Below are positions 17,599 to 26,434 of a DNA stretch of 64,000 bases, in pieces. Each line of letters opens with the position of its first letter. Within the stretch, counting starts at the first letter, position 1. The notes under the pieces were generated by a model, which worked only from the letters and a program-made list of their open reading frames with translations, ran no database searches and was not told where the DNA came from. Position numbers and translations under genes: made by a program. Source of the DNA: Pseudomonas cannabina. Its GTDB lineage: Bacteria; Pseudomonadota; Gammaproteobacteria; Pseudomonadales; Pseudomonadaceae. The DNA lies in assembly GCF_900100365.1 (NCBI RefSeq), contig NZ_FNKU01000001.1, positions 2,232,001 through 2,296,000 on the forward strand. The letters are read 5' to 3'.

Positions 17599-17613
17599 GC
17601 TTTTCTCCAGGCA

Positions 17614-17638
17614 TAAAAAAACCGCCTCTCGGGCGGCC
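17614..17638 (-). terminator. Hairpin with U-tract just upstream of J
   Basis: Minus strand: CCGCC-5 nt-GGCGG then TTTTTTTATGCC and the J ribosome site. Lies in the 57-bp gap between the I and J genes; read-through would need antitermination. Confidence 0.65.
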
Positions 17639-17655
17639 TGTTGGATTCGTGGTGA

Positions 17656-18234
17656 TTACGTCTTGTCTTCGGCGTAGATTGATGCAGAGATGATCGCCCC
17701 ACCCCAGCGCCGCTCACCGATGCAGATCGGCACTGGGTTGCCGCTGGCAGTGGTGTTCTTGGCGCTGCCGAATGCGTACGACGGCTGGTTCTCTGGCGCT
17801 GCGCTCTGCTTGACACCTGCGGCTTGCGGGCTGAGCATTTGGATCACGCCGCCAGCCAGCAAAGCAATACCAGCGGGCGCCGTGGGGGCTCCGAAGAAGC
17901 TTGCTGCAATCAGGACAACGCCAAGGACAGTCTGTATCAGGCCTCCCCGCTTGCTACCCTGCAACACCGGCACCACCCTGACCTCGCGCGAACCTCCAAG
18001 CCCGAAGCCTTCCTCTCCGACGTTCTGGCCGTTGCGGAATATCGCGAAACGCATGCCCAGCCGATCAAGTCGGCGAATCTCTTCAGCAAACCCTTCCAGA
18101 GTTGCCTTGAGGGCCTTGAATACCTCCCAGGTCTGACCTGAGTCGATCTGCCTGCGATGGACGCGGCCGAACTTTCGGGCCAGCGATCCCGACAGCTTGA
18201 TCGTGGTCATAGGCGAGTATTGAATGGCTGCCAT
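17656..18234 (-). CDS. I: Tail assembly protein I
   Basis: 192 residues, lambda tail assembly protein I family. The beta-grasp-like N-terminal domain (TTIKLSGSLARKFGR) is followed by a Gly/Ala-rich hydrophobic segment (GLIQTVLGVVLIAASFFGAP) characteristic of the family. ATG 18234 has GGAGAAA upstream, preferred over the ATG at 18279. Sits between K and J as expected, apart from an inserted lipoprotein gene. Confidence 0.85.
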   Translation of the reverse strand: MAAIQYSPMTTIKLSGSLARKFGRVHRRQIDSGQTWEVFKALKATLEGFAEEIRRLDRLGMRFAIFRNGQNVGEEGFGLGGSREVRVVPVLQGSKRGGLIQTVLGVVLIAASFFGAPTAPAGIALLAGGVIQMLSPQAAGVKQSAAPENQPSYAFGSAKNTTASGNPVPICIGERRWGGAIISASIYAEDKT

Positions 18235-18252
18235 GGGGTTTCTCCGGGCATG

Positions 18253-18273
18253 AAAAAGCCGCCCGTAGGCGGC
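18253..18273 (-). terminator. Hairpin with U-tract just upstream of I
   Basis: Minus strand: GCCGCC-TACG-GGCGGC followed by TTTTTCATGCCCGGAGAAA, that is, U-tract and ribosome site joined. It closes the lipoprotein gene and precedes I. Confidence 0.65.
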
Positions 18274-18306
18274 ACGCAATTAATTCGACTTTACTGAAAT
18301 TCGTGA

Positions 18307-18699
18307 CTACAGAATCTTCACAGGGATGTTGCTGGTCCCCATATCCCAGCCACCAACTAAGCGGTCGTTCCTAAGCAAAAATCTGTAATTTCTGGCGCCT
18401 ACGTAACCGCCAAAACTATTTCTGGCGTTTACCGCAACCTCAAGCAGATAGCCGCCCTCGACCTTTCTACCCTCAAACACGCTACCAACCACATAGCCCC
18501 TATACACAGAGCCGAAACTGTATCTGGCCGAGTCAGGGTCTTTCAGGTAAACCTGGAAAAAGCTCTTAACAGCTTTCTCTGCGTCAGCTTGATAAACCGA
18601 AGCGCCATAGTCGGCGCTTTGGATCTGCTCAGGCGTGGGTTTTGAAGCGCACCCTGAAAGAGAAAGAACCAGAACAAAGAACATCAATAAAACGCGCAT
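18307..18699 (-). CDS. Lipoprotein inserted in the tail operon (moron candidate)
   Basis: 130 residues with a lipoprotein signal: MRVLLMFFVLVLSLSGC, lipobox LSGC, mature ASKPTPEQ. The mature part is small and mixed alpha/beta (DPDSARYSFGSVYRG) and resembles exported DUF-type proteins. It sits between tail genes K and I, is more AT-rich than they are and has a hairpin terminator after it. Phage lipoproteins near the tail-tip genes, such as Cor or Llp, block receptors against superinfection; that role is possible but not shown. Confidence 0.75.
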   Translation of the reverse strand: MRVLLMFFVLVLSLSGCASKPTPEQIQSADYGASVYQADAEKAVKSFFQVYLKDPDSARYSFGSVYRGYVVGSVFEGRKVEGGYLLEVAVNARNSFGGYVGARNYRFLLRNDRLVGGWDMGTSNIPVKIL

Positions 18700-18804
18700 A
18701 AATTACTCTCCATGTGTAACGCGAGAATATCAATTTTTTTGGTTCTGCATAGGTATTTTGGCCTGGACTTGATCAGCATATATTGAGGCCCATGCCCAAG
18801 GCAT

Positions 18805-19566
18805 TCAAACACCAGCTGGTCTTAGGTGCCTGAGGATCAGCCGCGTTCGATCAAGCCAAGGGCCACCGAACACGATGATCTCCGACTGCCTTCCGTACAG
18901 GTGATGCAACAGGAAAGGACCCGTCCCGAATACCCCGCTTTCTTCACCTGTCAGCGAAGCGTCAGCGCCGAGATAGATGCCAGCGTGGTTCGGATGCTTC
19001 GTCCGGCCGACCTCCATCACGATCATGTCGCCGCGCTGCGGCTGATCAACCCTGAAAAAGCCAGCCGCCTCGTAATTGGTTTCGTAAAGGCTCTCCGCGT
19101 CAGCACTCTCCCACCAGCCATCCTTGCGCTTGAATGCTTCGAACTCCAGGCCGAACTCGCGCGCGTACCAATCGGCGCAGACCTGCCAACAGTCCCAAGC
19201 GCCGTGCACGAACGCTCGCTTCAGAAGCGGCGTGTTGCCAGTAGGCACAATGGTGCGCAAATCACCCTCAGGCCAGCTCAAGATATGCCAGGGCAGCTCC
19301 GTAGCTTCGCACATCGCCAAGTCTCGCGGTGAAGGTCGACTGGTCGCATCAGGGTGCGAGTGGACAACTCCGATCACGGTGCCCGCATCTTCTGCTGCGG
19401 CGTAATCCTCGGGGCTGATGCGAAACTCTTCGTTCGGATCGGTCGCAGTGTTGGAGCATGGAAAGTACTGCTGCTTTCGCCCAACGCTCAGAAGCAGCCC
19501 GCAGCACTCGCGCGGGTACTCAGCCGCCGCATGCGCCTGCACGGCCGCCAGGATGTATTTCAGCAT
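18805..19566 (-). CDS. K: Tail assembly protein K (JAB/NlpC-P60)
   Basis: 253 residues with two domains. Residues 1-110 form a JAB/MPN metalloprotease-like domain: Glu in YPRECCGL, then HSHPDATSRPSPRD with the H-x-H...S...D metal motif. Residues 120-240 form an NlpC/P60 domain with Cys in WDCWQVC, His in NHAGIYLG and a later His pair. Lambda K homologues are needed for tail tip assembly. Confidence 0.9.
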   Translation of the reverse strand: MLKYILAAVQAHAAAEYPRECCGLLLSVGRKQQYFPCSNTATDPNEEFRISPEDYAAAEDAGTVIGVVHSHPDATSRPSPRDLAMCEATELPWHILSWPEGDLRTIVPTGNTPLLKRAFVHGAWDCWQVCADWYAREFGLEFEAFKRKDGWWESADAESLYETNYEAAGFFRVDQPQRGDMIVMEVGRTKHPNHAGIYLGADASLTGEESGVFGTGPFLLHHLYGRQSEIIVFGGPWLDRTRLILRHLRPAGV

Positions 19567-19568
19567 GG

Positions 19569-20324
19569 TCAGCTCCGCGCGATCAGGGATACGGCGGGGA
19601 AACCGCCAAAGGGTACTTCGTTGCCAGCCCCGAAGCGCGGCGTGCAGCCGCGCGTCAACGTGGCATCGCAGACATCAAGTTCAGGGTTATCGGTGGGCTG
19701 CCCGTCCTTGTCGACGTATGGCCCGGTGTAGCCGCAGTTTGGCCCGCGATATCCGCCGGTGAGGCACCAGTGACAAAGCGTGGTCATCTGCCGGCCAATC
19801 GATTCGCCGCCCACGTCTCCCGGGCTGGCCAACTCCCAGCTGACCGTTTCGCCGTCCTCATTGGTTTTCTGGTCCAGATACCAGACTTCAATCGTCTCCT
19901 GCGACGGATCCGCATCAGGATTGCCGCCGGGGAAATTCTGGGCATCCAGGTACTGGCCCAACGTGTGTCGCATGGTCAGCTTGAATTCCAGAAGATCCTC
20001 GAAGGCCAGGCACAGCGCAGTGATGCGACCCGTGACGTTCCCGGCCGAGAACACCGGGCGCACCGCCGTGCCATCGCCATTGGCTTCTATGCCATCAAGC
20101 TGGATAGGCCAAGCGCTGTATTCATTGCCCTGCCACCAGATTGACTTGGCAGGGATCTGGTCAGCGTTCAAGCCATCCGCGATCAGCTCGGCAGGGCTAT
20201 GTGGGATAGCGTGCCCGTGAAAGCGCAGCACTTCCGCCCCATAGTCCGATCCGTCCAGCTCGAATAGCAGCAATTCACTGCCAGGCTCAAGAGCCTGGAT
20301 GTCAGCAATCAGGGGCATGATCAA
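19569..20324 (-). CDS. L: Minor tail protein L
   Basis: 251 residues, lambda gpL family. The C-terminal third carries the conserved Cys set (LCHWCLTGGYRGPNCGYTG, then VCDATLTRGC) that binds an iron-sulphur cluster in gpL. Located between M and K as in lambda. A second ATG lies two codons downstream of the start. Confidence 0.92.
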   Translation of the reverse strand: MIMPLIADIQALEPGSELLLFELDGSDYGAEVLRFHGHAIPHSPAELIADGLNADQIPAKSIWWQGNEYSAWPIQLDGIEANGDGTAVRPVFSAGNVTGRITALCLAFEDLLEFKLTMRHTLGQYLDAQNFPGGNPDADPSQETIEVWYLDQKTNEDGETVSWELASPGDVGGESIGRQMTTLCHWCLTGGYRGPNCGYTGPYVDKDGQPTDNPELDVCDATLTRGCTPRFGAGNEVPFGGFPAVSLIARS

Positions 20325-20327
20325 TCC

Positions 20328-20666
20328 TTATGAATGAAAAGCCCGCTCGAACGTGGCCGTCAGTTTGAATATTCGTCCGCCCATTGGGGTTGGAACTGGG
20401 TTTTTGCAGGTGAACAGGCCTACTTGGCCAAGGGGAGTAGCCCACAGAAACGCCTTGGCACCCGCATGCCTATCGAGGAATGCCATGATCGCCAAAACCC
20501 TTTCCTGGTTGCCGCTGAACGTGACCGGGTAGGAGTCAAGCTTGTTGTTCAAGCCATCACCGACCTGCTGCTTATAGCCGTCCCCAAACTGGGAGGTGCG
20601 CACCCGATAACTGATATCAGGCGCGTCTCCGTGCTGGGTAGGCCAAGTGAAGGTTTCAATCGCCAT
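20328..20666 (-). CDS. M: Minor tail protein M
   Basis: 112 residues, lambda gpM family (FGDGYKQQVGDGLNN is the diagnostic segment, with FLWATPLGQ later). Starts on the last base of the tape measure stop. A tail-tip hub component. Confidence 0.9.
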   Translation of the reverse strand: MAIETFTWPTQHGDAPDISYRVRTSQFGDGYKQQVGDGLNNKLDSYPVTFSGNQERVLAIMAFLDRHAGAKAFLWATPLGQVGLFTCKNPVPTPMGGRIFKLTATFERAFHS

Positions 20667-23600
20667 TACTGCCTGCCATTTGTGAGCCGCCAGATTGACC
20701 CGCCCGGCTGCACCGCGCGGGCAATAGCCGTTTCAGCCTCAACTTTCGCTGCACGCTGTATGCCTTTGCCAAGCTCCGTTGATACCTGCTGAGATTCACC
20801 AGCAGATTCACCGGATGTCTGCACCGAGACGGAGACAGGGAAGTTGTAGGTGTTGCTGGAGCCGCCACCGCCGCCCAGCGCGCGAACGCCAAGCTGACCG
20901 CCTGCGGTTCTGGTTAGAGGCATGATAGCCTCATCCCCTGCCTCACCCATGACACCGTAACCACCCCCAGCGATACCAAATGCAGTGGGCTTGCTGACGA
21001 TGCTGTTGGTGAATGCGCCACCATTGGCGAACATCTGCACACCGCCAGACCACGCCCCGCCTTTGGCCTGTCCAATTCCAGACCATCCGCTTAGAGCTGC
21101 ATCGCTGTAGCCAGCGGCTGTAGAGCCCGCGGTAGAACCAAAGGAGGTAGCTGCTGATGCTCCACCGCCAAAGTAGCTTGTAGCTGCCCCGAAAAGGCTT
21201 CCGAGCAGAGCGGAACTTGCCTGGCGCGTTGCGATTCGAGCCATGTCGGACAAAACGGACTTTGTGAAATCAGAAAACGAAAATTTCCCCGATATTACAA
21301 AATTCGCCAAAGAGTCATCCATGCTGTCAAAGGCATTCGTGAATAGCGTTTTTGTTTGTCCAGCGACATCTCTGGCCTGTTCTAGATAGTCCTGAAACGC
21401 AGACGATGCTCCCGAACTCCAGCCGTTTTGGGCGGTGGTCATGTCGTCGTAATTGGCCTGAACCGTGTCGCGCAGATCCTGCTGGTTCTTATTGAGCGCT
21501 GCCAGTTTCAGGTTGTACTCGTCAAGGCTCATACCCCGAGAGCCATCACCGTATTGGTTGGCAAGCTCGACCTTCTGCTGGTTGATCCTGTCATCTACGG
21601 AGTTCTGCTGGTCCGTCAGTCCGCGCTGGCGATCACCCATGCCGAGAGTGGCCGCAGAGCGCTGCCCTTGCTGGCGCAGCGTTTTGACCTGCTGCTCAAG
21701 TGCACTGGTGTATGTCGATACAGCCAGCTCCTGCTTCTTGAGCCTACCGGCCTCACTGGTGGCTAAAACAGAAAGCTCGCTGTCAGCCTTTTTCTGCGCC
21801 TCCACCATAGAGGTGCGAGCGTCAGCGATCTTCTGATCAAGCTGGATGCGCTGCTCGGCGCTGGTAGAAGCCTTTGCGCGCGCAGCCTCAAGTGCCGCTA
21901 TCTCTGCCTCATAGGCGGATGTCACATCCCCCTTCTGCTGCTCAATGATCGCCGCGCGCTGACTGGCATAGGACTCTGCAGATACCAGCCCAGCTTTCTG
22001 CGATGCCTCCAGCTCCTTCTGGACGCCGTCGTAATAACCGGTAATCGACTTCAGTTGGTTTTGTGCGGCGTTAAATGCTGTGAGGTCAACTGCTCCAGGC
22101 GATGCAGCTTTAGGATCCTTGTATTTGTCCTTGATGTTCTGAATGTCTTGAGCAATCTTCTTTTCATCAAGCAATGCGCTTTGGGAATTGTTTTTCCTCA
22201 GCTCATCTACATTCCTCCGGTAATCAGCGATCTCCTTCTCTCGCTTTTGTTCGTTGCTCTGGAATTCCGCTCGCACCTTGCCGATGTGCTCTGCGGCAGA
22301 CAAAGCCTTCTGCTGGGACTCTTGCGCCGCTCCTCTTGCGGCCGCTCGACGGTCTTGCTCTCCTTTTTCAATGAGCAGCTGCGTCTTCTCTGCCTCCAAC
22401 TTGGCGATCGCATTGCTCGACAAAGATGCGCCGAACGATCCGCCAATTGATTCGCCCTGAGCTTTGAAATCAGCAATTCGGAGCTCAAGGTCTGACATTT
22501 TATCGGCGAAAGATTTCTCTCTGCCGACGTTGAGCATCGCATCCCAGGCACCTTTTGCTCCGTCCGCAACGTCCTTCCATGCGGATTCGATAGTCCCGAG
22601 ATTGGCTTTCACCTTGGCGGATACTGAGTTCAGTGATTCAGCGTAAGCCGTGCTCGCAACAGTAGCTGCTTCCTGGGTTTTACCCTGACGCTCCAGCGAC
22701 GTGATCTGCTCATATGTGCTGGCAGTAAGAAAGTTGAGAGAGTCATTAAGCGCGAGCGTTGCCTTTACAGGGTCCTTGGCTATTTTCTCGAAGTTTGAGA
22801 CAGTTTCTGACGTGGCTTTGTTGGTAGCATCCTCGAAATTTGCCGCAGCTTTCGCAATCATCTCGAAGGACGTGACCGGGATGCGCGTCGATGCCGAGAG
22901 CTGCGCCAAGCTCGCAGAGGCTTCGTGAATCGTACCGTTTGATCCGGATACGGCTTTCGCCATTACGCTCAGTTGGGCGGCCGTTGTCCCTGCGGTGTTA
23001 CCCGTCATGGCAAGAGAAGTATTGTAGGCGGTCGTCTCTGAGCTTCCCTGCTTGTAGGCGATACCTAGAGCTACTAGGGCCGCGGTAGTTGCAACGACGC
23101 CGCCAAGGATAAGGCCAAAACCAGCAGCCGTGGCGGGCGCCGCTGATCTCAAGGCATCAGCAGCTTCTTTTGCGTTCTTGCCTGCATCAGCAGCCGTATT
23201 AGCACCCTCTGCGAGACTACCTATGCCAGCACCTGCGGCTTCTGCCCCCTCTGCGGCGGCTTTGCCTCCGCTCCCAACTGCTTGCAGGGCATCACCAAGA
23301 GACCCAATCCCGCCGCCAATCCCAAGAATCGACTTTACTTTGTTGCCAAAAACATCAAGCGTCGGACCGATACCGCCGAACGAGTCCTTGATCTGTCCGC
23401 CCTGCTGGATCAAAACCAGCAGTGGGTTCTGCCCGCCGGCAAGGCTGGTGAAGATGTCCGAAAACTGCGCGGGCAATTGGCGCAGCGCCGCCTGGGTCTG
23501 GGCAGTCGATACGCCGGTGCTTTTTACAGTGTCACTGAATTCGCCCAGCTTCTGCCGGGAGGCATCAATGCGCGTGGAATATTCGCGGAACGTCTCGGCA

Positions 23601-24148
23601 TCGATCAGTCCCGAATTTTTGTACTTCTGAAGCTCGGCCTGCTGCTGGTCCAACTTGTCGAGCGCGGCAACGGCCGGGTTGATCCTGCCGAGAAGCGCCG
23701 ACAATCCTTCAGCCTGGACGCCAGTAGCGGCGGCAGCCTGCTTGGTGGATGTGGTCAGCTGGTCAGTGGAGCCTACCAGCGCATCAGATTCAGCCTGAAG
23801 ACGACGCCGAAGCGCTGCAAGGCTTTCTGCCGAAGACGCGGAACCGTCCACAGCAGCAGTATTGGCGGTGACGCTGGTGGTCAGTCGCTGGTAGTACTCG
23901 CTGGAGTCCAGAGAGGCCTTTGCCATTGCCGTAAGGCGTGCGATAGCCTGATCCGTTGTCTCGTTGAGCTTGCTCTCGGCCGAATTCAGTCCCGACGCGG
24001 AGCCGGACGCCTTTTCAAATCCTGCCGATACCGCGTCTGCTGCCTTCTCGGCCCGCCCGCCCGCTGCGGCGAGCTTGTCCAGTTCCGTGGTCGCTTGTGC
24101 GGCATCGCTGGAATCAACCTTGATGCCGAGTTCAGCAATGTTCGTCAT
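20666..24148 (-). CDS. H: Tape measure protein H
   Basis: 1160 residues, tail length tape measure of the lambda H type. N-terminal helical repeats, a hydrophobic central segment near 340-365 (GFGLILGGVVATTAALVALG), long Gln/Lys/Glu-rich coiled coils from 560 to 900 and a Gly/Ala-rich C-terminal domain. Upstream G/GT chaperones coat it during assembly. Confidence 0.93.
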   Translation of the reverse strand: MTNIAELGIKVDSSDAAQATTELDKLAAAGGRAEKAADAVSAGFEKASGSASGLNSAESKLNETTDQAIARLTAMAKASLDSSEYYQRLTTSVTANTAAVDGSASSAESLAALRRRLQAESDALVGSTDQLTTSTKQAAAATGVQAEGLSALLGRINPAVAALDKLDQQQAELQKYKNSGLIDAETFREYSTRIDASRQKLGEFSDTVKSTGVSTAQTQAALRQLPAQFSDIFTSLAGGQNPLLVLIQQGGQIKDSFGGIGPTLDVFGNKVKSILGIGGGIGSLGDALQAVGSGGKAAAEGAEAAGAGIGSLAEGANTAADAGKNAKEAADALRSAAPATAAGFGLILGGVVATTAALVALGIAYKQGSSETTAYNTSLAMTGNTAGTTAAQLSVMAKAVSGSNGTIHEASASLAQLSASTRIPVTSFEMIAKAAANFEDATNKATSETVSNFEKIAKDPVKATLALNDSLNFLTASTYEQITSLERQGKTQEAATVASTAYAESLNSVSAKVKANLGTIESAWKDVADGAKGAWDAMLNVGREKSFADKMSDLELRIADFKAQGESIGGSFGASLSSNAIAKLEAEKTQLLIEKGEQDRRAAARGAAQESQQKALSAAEHIGKVRAEFQSNEQKREKEIADYRRNVDELRKNNSQSALLDEKKIAQDIQNIKDKYKDPKAASPGAVDLTAFNAAQNQLKSITGYYDGVQKELEASQKAGLVSAESYASQRAAIIEQQKGDVTSAYEAEIAALEAARAKASTSAEQRIQLDQKIADARTSMVEAQKKADSELSVLATSEAGRLKKQELAVSTYTSALEQQVKTLRQQGQRSAATLGMGDRQRGLTDQQNSVDDRINQQKVELANQYGDGSRGMSLDEYNLKLAALNKNQQDLRDTVQANYDDMTTAQNGWSSGASSAFQDYLEQARDVAGQTKTLFTNAFDSMDDSLANFVISGKFSFSDFTKSVLSDMARIATRQASSALLGSLFGAATSYFGGGASAATSFGSTAGSTAAGYSDAALSGWSGIGQAKGGAWSGGVQMFANGGAFTNSIVSKPTAFGIAGGGYGVMGEAGDEAIMPLTRTAGGQLGVRALGGGGGSSNTYNFPVSVSVQTSGESAGESQQVSTELGKGIQRAAKVEAETAIARAVQPGGSIWRLTNGRQ

Positions 24149-24158
24149 GAGCGCTCCG

Positions 24159-24853
24159 TTATTTCGATTCGCTCATCACGAGCAGTGCTTCGACTTCCAG
24201 CGTGCGGAGGTCGGAAAAGATGCCAGGCAGTTCGCTGCGTTTCATGCCGGTCATCTGGGCGGTTGCTGGGATGGCGGCGTAATCAAGCCCGGACGCGCCG
24301 CCCGGACCTGTGCGCCACTGAGTAGACAGAGACTCGAACAGTCGGAAGGCACGCCATGCATCCGGCCATACCTCGACCTCCTCATCGGGGATGTCGGCCT
24401 TGGTCATCCCGAAGGCCGCAAGCTGCTGATCGGACGGCCCAGGCTCGTACAGCGCCCGAGCCGCCGCCCTCAGTTTCCCAGGCGGGCCGGATCGTACGCG
24501 CCCTGGTATGCCTCGATGACTGCCTGAGGCGCTCCGACGCAGGTGGTGACCAGTGCAGTGATTGACTCGTCGCTGAACTTGTCGTCGAAGCCCCAGCCCG
24601 TCACCACGTCTTTGATCTGCTGAACCTGCAGCAGGATCTCGGCCGCCGTCACTTCTTGCCAGGTCATGCCGTCTTCGTTGGTTTTGGCGTTCAAGTCCTT
24701 GCGGCCCTTGTTCCACGACTCGAACATCTCGGCCAGGGCCTTGCGGTCCATGTACTTGAATTCGAAGTCGACCTTCACCGGCGACTCACCGATGCGAGGG
24801 ATCATCACCGGCGCTTTGAAAGTCGGGTTGTGAGCGATCTTGATCTTGGCCAT
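24159..24853 (-). CDS. GT: Tail assembly chaperone GT, made by -1 frameshift
   Basis: Translation of G slips back one base on the heptamer GGGAAAC (minus strand, 24479-24473), directly before the G stop, and continues for 104 codons (CTGAGGGCG... to LLVMSESK). The fusion has 127 + 104 residues. The T part (DEEVEVWPDAWRAFRLFES) is clearly coding, and its frame has no good start of its own. In lambda the analogous site is GGGAAAG and a few percent of ribosomes shift. Confidence 0.88.
24470..24853 (-). CDS. G: Tail assembly chaperone G
   Basis: 127 residues (MAKIKIAHNPTFKAPVMIPR...), zero-frame product ending RLGN just after the slippery heptamer. G and GT bind the tape measure and recruit tail tube protein. 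It lies between the tube protein and the tape measure, the universal position of this pair. Confidence 0.88.
   Translation of the reverse strand: MAKIKIAHNPTFKAPVMIPRIGESPVKVDFEFKYMDRKALAEMFESWNKGRKDLNAKTNEDGMTWQEVTAAEILLQVQQIKDVVTGWGFDDKFSDESITALVTTCVGAPQAVIEAYQGAYDPARLGN
24473..24479 (-). promoter_or_regulatory. Slippery heptamer GGGAAAC
   Basis: In the G frame the heptamer reads G GGA AAC, followed immediately by TGA. It obeys the X XXY YYZ rule, and both tRNAs can re-pair after a -1 slip (GGG AAA). The stop codon one base further may help pausing. A GC-rich stretch follows (GGGCGGCGGCTCGGGCG), which may fold as a stimulator. Confidence 0.85.
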
Positions 24854-24856
24854 GAG

Positions 24857-25513
24857 TTACGCCACCACTGCCGAGTAACGGGTTGGGCGGCCTGCCAGAG
24901 ACAGCGTGATGACGCGGGTCATCAGGTTGTTGCGGGACAGGGCGGGGGTGGACGTGATGGTCACGTACGCGTTGTAGAGGATGCTGTCGCCGTTTGGCAG
25001 GTTCAGGCGCAATACGCGCGCGACCTTGTCCTCGTCGGCAGCCTCAACCACAGCCACGTACGGCAGATCAGGGTCGTCTGCGACCGTCACCGCCATGCTG
25101 ATCGGGTTCTTGGTGGTCGGCAGCTGTCGATCGTCATCGTCGGCCAAGAAGCCGAAGGTCAGAAACTGCTGGTCGCCGCCGCTTGTGGCCACATCGGTGA
25201 TCTGCGAGATTTCGGTGAATGCTGTCACCTCGCGCACCGAGCCAGCGCCCGAACCTACCGGGTAAGGCTGGATATTCAGGGTATTGATGCGCTCCAGTGC
25301 GAACGTGCCAGTCAGGCTGTTCGCCACGCGTGCGGCGCGATCATTTAGTCGAGTCCAGCCGGAGGTTACGGCAATGATGTCGCCGTCACTCAGGCCGTGC
25401 GCAGCGGCAGTCGCCACCGCGGGGTTTGCATTGCTCAGCGCCGTCACCGGGATGGCCGCGCCGTAGGCGGAAGCGATCTGGAGGGTTGCGCCGTTGGGGA
25501 GTCTGAAGCCCAT
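24857..25513 (-). CDS. Major tail tube protein
   Basis: 218 residues, lambda gpV-like tube protein. Beta-rich with an N-terminal segment MGFRLPNGATLQIASAYGAA and a hypervariable C-terminal part. Placed just upstream of G/GT. A strong Shine-Dalgarno (AGAGGAAAATTAA before ATG) is preceded by a hairpin terminator. Confidence 0.82.
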   Translation of the reverse strand: MGFRLPNGATLQIASAYGAAIPVTALSNANPAVATAAAHGLSDGDIIAVTSGWTRLNDRAARVANSLTGTFALERINTLNIQPYPVGSGAGSVREVTAFTEISQITDVATSGGDQQFLTFGFLADDDDRQLPTTKNPISMAVTVADDPDLPYVAVVEAADEDKVARVLRLNLPNGDSILYNAYVTITSTPALSRNNLMTRVITLSLAGRPTRYSAVVA

Positions 25514-25540
25514 TTAATTTTCCTCTTTGCAGAAATGACA

Positions 25541-25562
25541 AAACCCGCTCACTGGCGGGTTC
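25541..25562 (-). terminator. Hairpin with U-tract upstream of the tail tube gene
   Basis: Minus strand: ACCCGC-6 nt-GCGGGT followed by TTTGTC. Fits the recurring pattern of a terminator just 5' of a highly expressed late gene. Confidence 0.6.
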
Positions 25563-25583
25563 TGAGTTTGCCCAGCGGGCGAA

Positions 25584-26000
25584 TCAGTTGGTGTCGGACC
25601 GGTACTGGAAGGAAGCCGGTATGGTGAATGCGTTTTCGTCTTGGATGCCGGGGCCTGGTGCAACGGGCGTCATGACCAGAGCAACCAGCCCTGCCCGAGG
25701 TATGCGCAGGTTAAGGGCGAACAGCGCCGCCAGTTCGTCCACGATGCCGCTGGCTTCGGTCCGGTATTTACCGGACGCGGTGATGATATTGACCTGAAAC
25801 ACGCCGACGTAGACCCGGTGGTCGCCGCTGAGCGTATTGCTGCCGGTCACCGCTGGAAGCGTGAAGGCCCGCAGGTACGTCTCTCCTGTCGCCGGGCTGT
25901 AGGTTTCGTTTTCGACGACCACTTTCAGCGGTTTGGCGCGAGCCTTTGCCTAGGCCAGCAGGCGCGACTCGAAGGCCGCCGAAATTATGTTGTGGCTCAT
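25584..26000 (-). pseudogene. Tail terminator protein with in-frame amber at codon 17
   Basis: The natural start is ATG 26000, overlapped by the previous gene's stop (ATGA). The frame reads MSHNIISAAFESRLLA, then TAG at 25952-25950, then AKARAKPLKVVVENETYSPA to the end (139 codons in all). The pattern L-x-W-A near this point is usual in tail terminator/DUF4128 proteins, so the TAG is probably a TGG to TAG change. A downstream ATG or GTG could still start a shortened protein (ATG-less; GTG near 25922), but it would lack the first helix. Confidence 0.8.
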
Positions 26001-26434
26001 GCCTGAGTATTCCTGATGGCTTCTTCGACGATCTGCTGGAAGCGTGCCAGGGTGATCTGCACCATTCCCGCAGGAGCCTGATCCGAGTGGCCGTACTCCA
26101 GCGGGATGCCGTAGACGAGGTTGTTCACGATGTACGCTACCTGCCCCGCCTCCAGCTGGTTTGCTTGGGCGACCAATTCAGCGATGGTTTCGTGGCCCGC
26201 CTTGTCGTACTTATCCAGGCTTTGCGATGAAGGCTGGTCAATGGTGAGCTGCCAGTTGCCCTTGAATCGCCCTGTATCCACCGGTGAAAGGACCACAACG
26301 GACGTGCCGATCTCGATTACGACTGAACGAAACACCTCGTCGATCACTGCCTTGGTGCTCTCGGAGAACGCGGCAAGGGTCTCAGCGAAGCTGCCCTCCT
26401 GGCCCCCGTAGCGGCTGGTCATGTGATTGGCCAT
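25997..26434 (-). CDS. Neck / minor tail protein (HK97 gp10-like)
   Basis: 145 residues from ATG 26434 (TAATG overlap with the upstream gene; the longer frame is a shadow). Contains VLSPVDTGRFKGNW, the PVDTG-x-(F/L)-(R/K) signature of gp10-like neck and tail completion proteins, and YGIPLEYGHS. Confidence 0.85.
   Translation of the reverse strand: MANHMTSRYGGQEGSFAETLAAFSESTKAVIDEVFRSVVIEIGTSVVVLSPVDTGRFKGNWQLTIDQPSSQSLDKYDKAGHETIAELVAQANQLEAGQVAYIVNNLVYGIPLEYGHSDQAPAGMVQITLARFQQIVEEAIRNTQA

Noticed and set aside
24159..24716. Independent 185-residue gene from an ATG inside G
   Set aside because: Its N-terminal part is an out-of-frame reading of G; only the part after the slippery site is coding, as the T half of the GT fusion.
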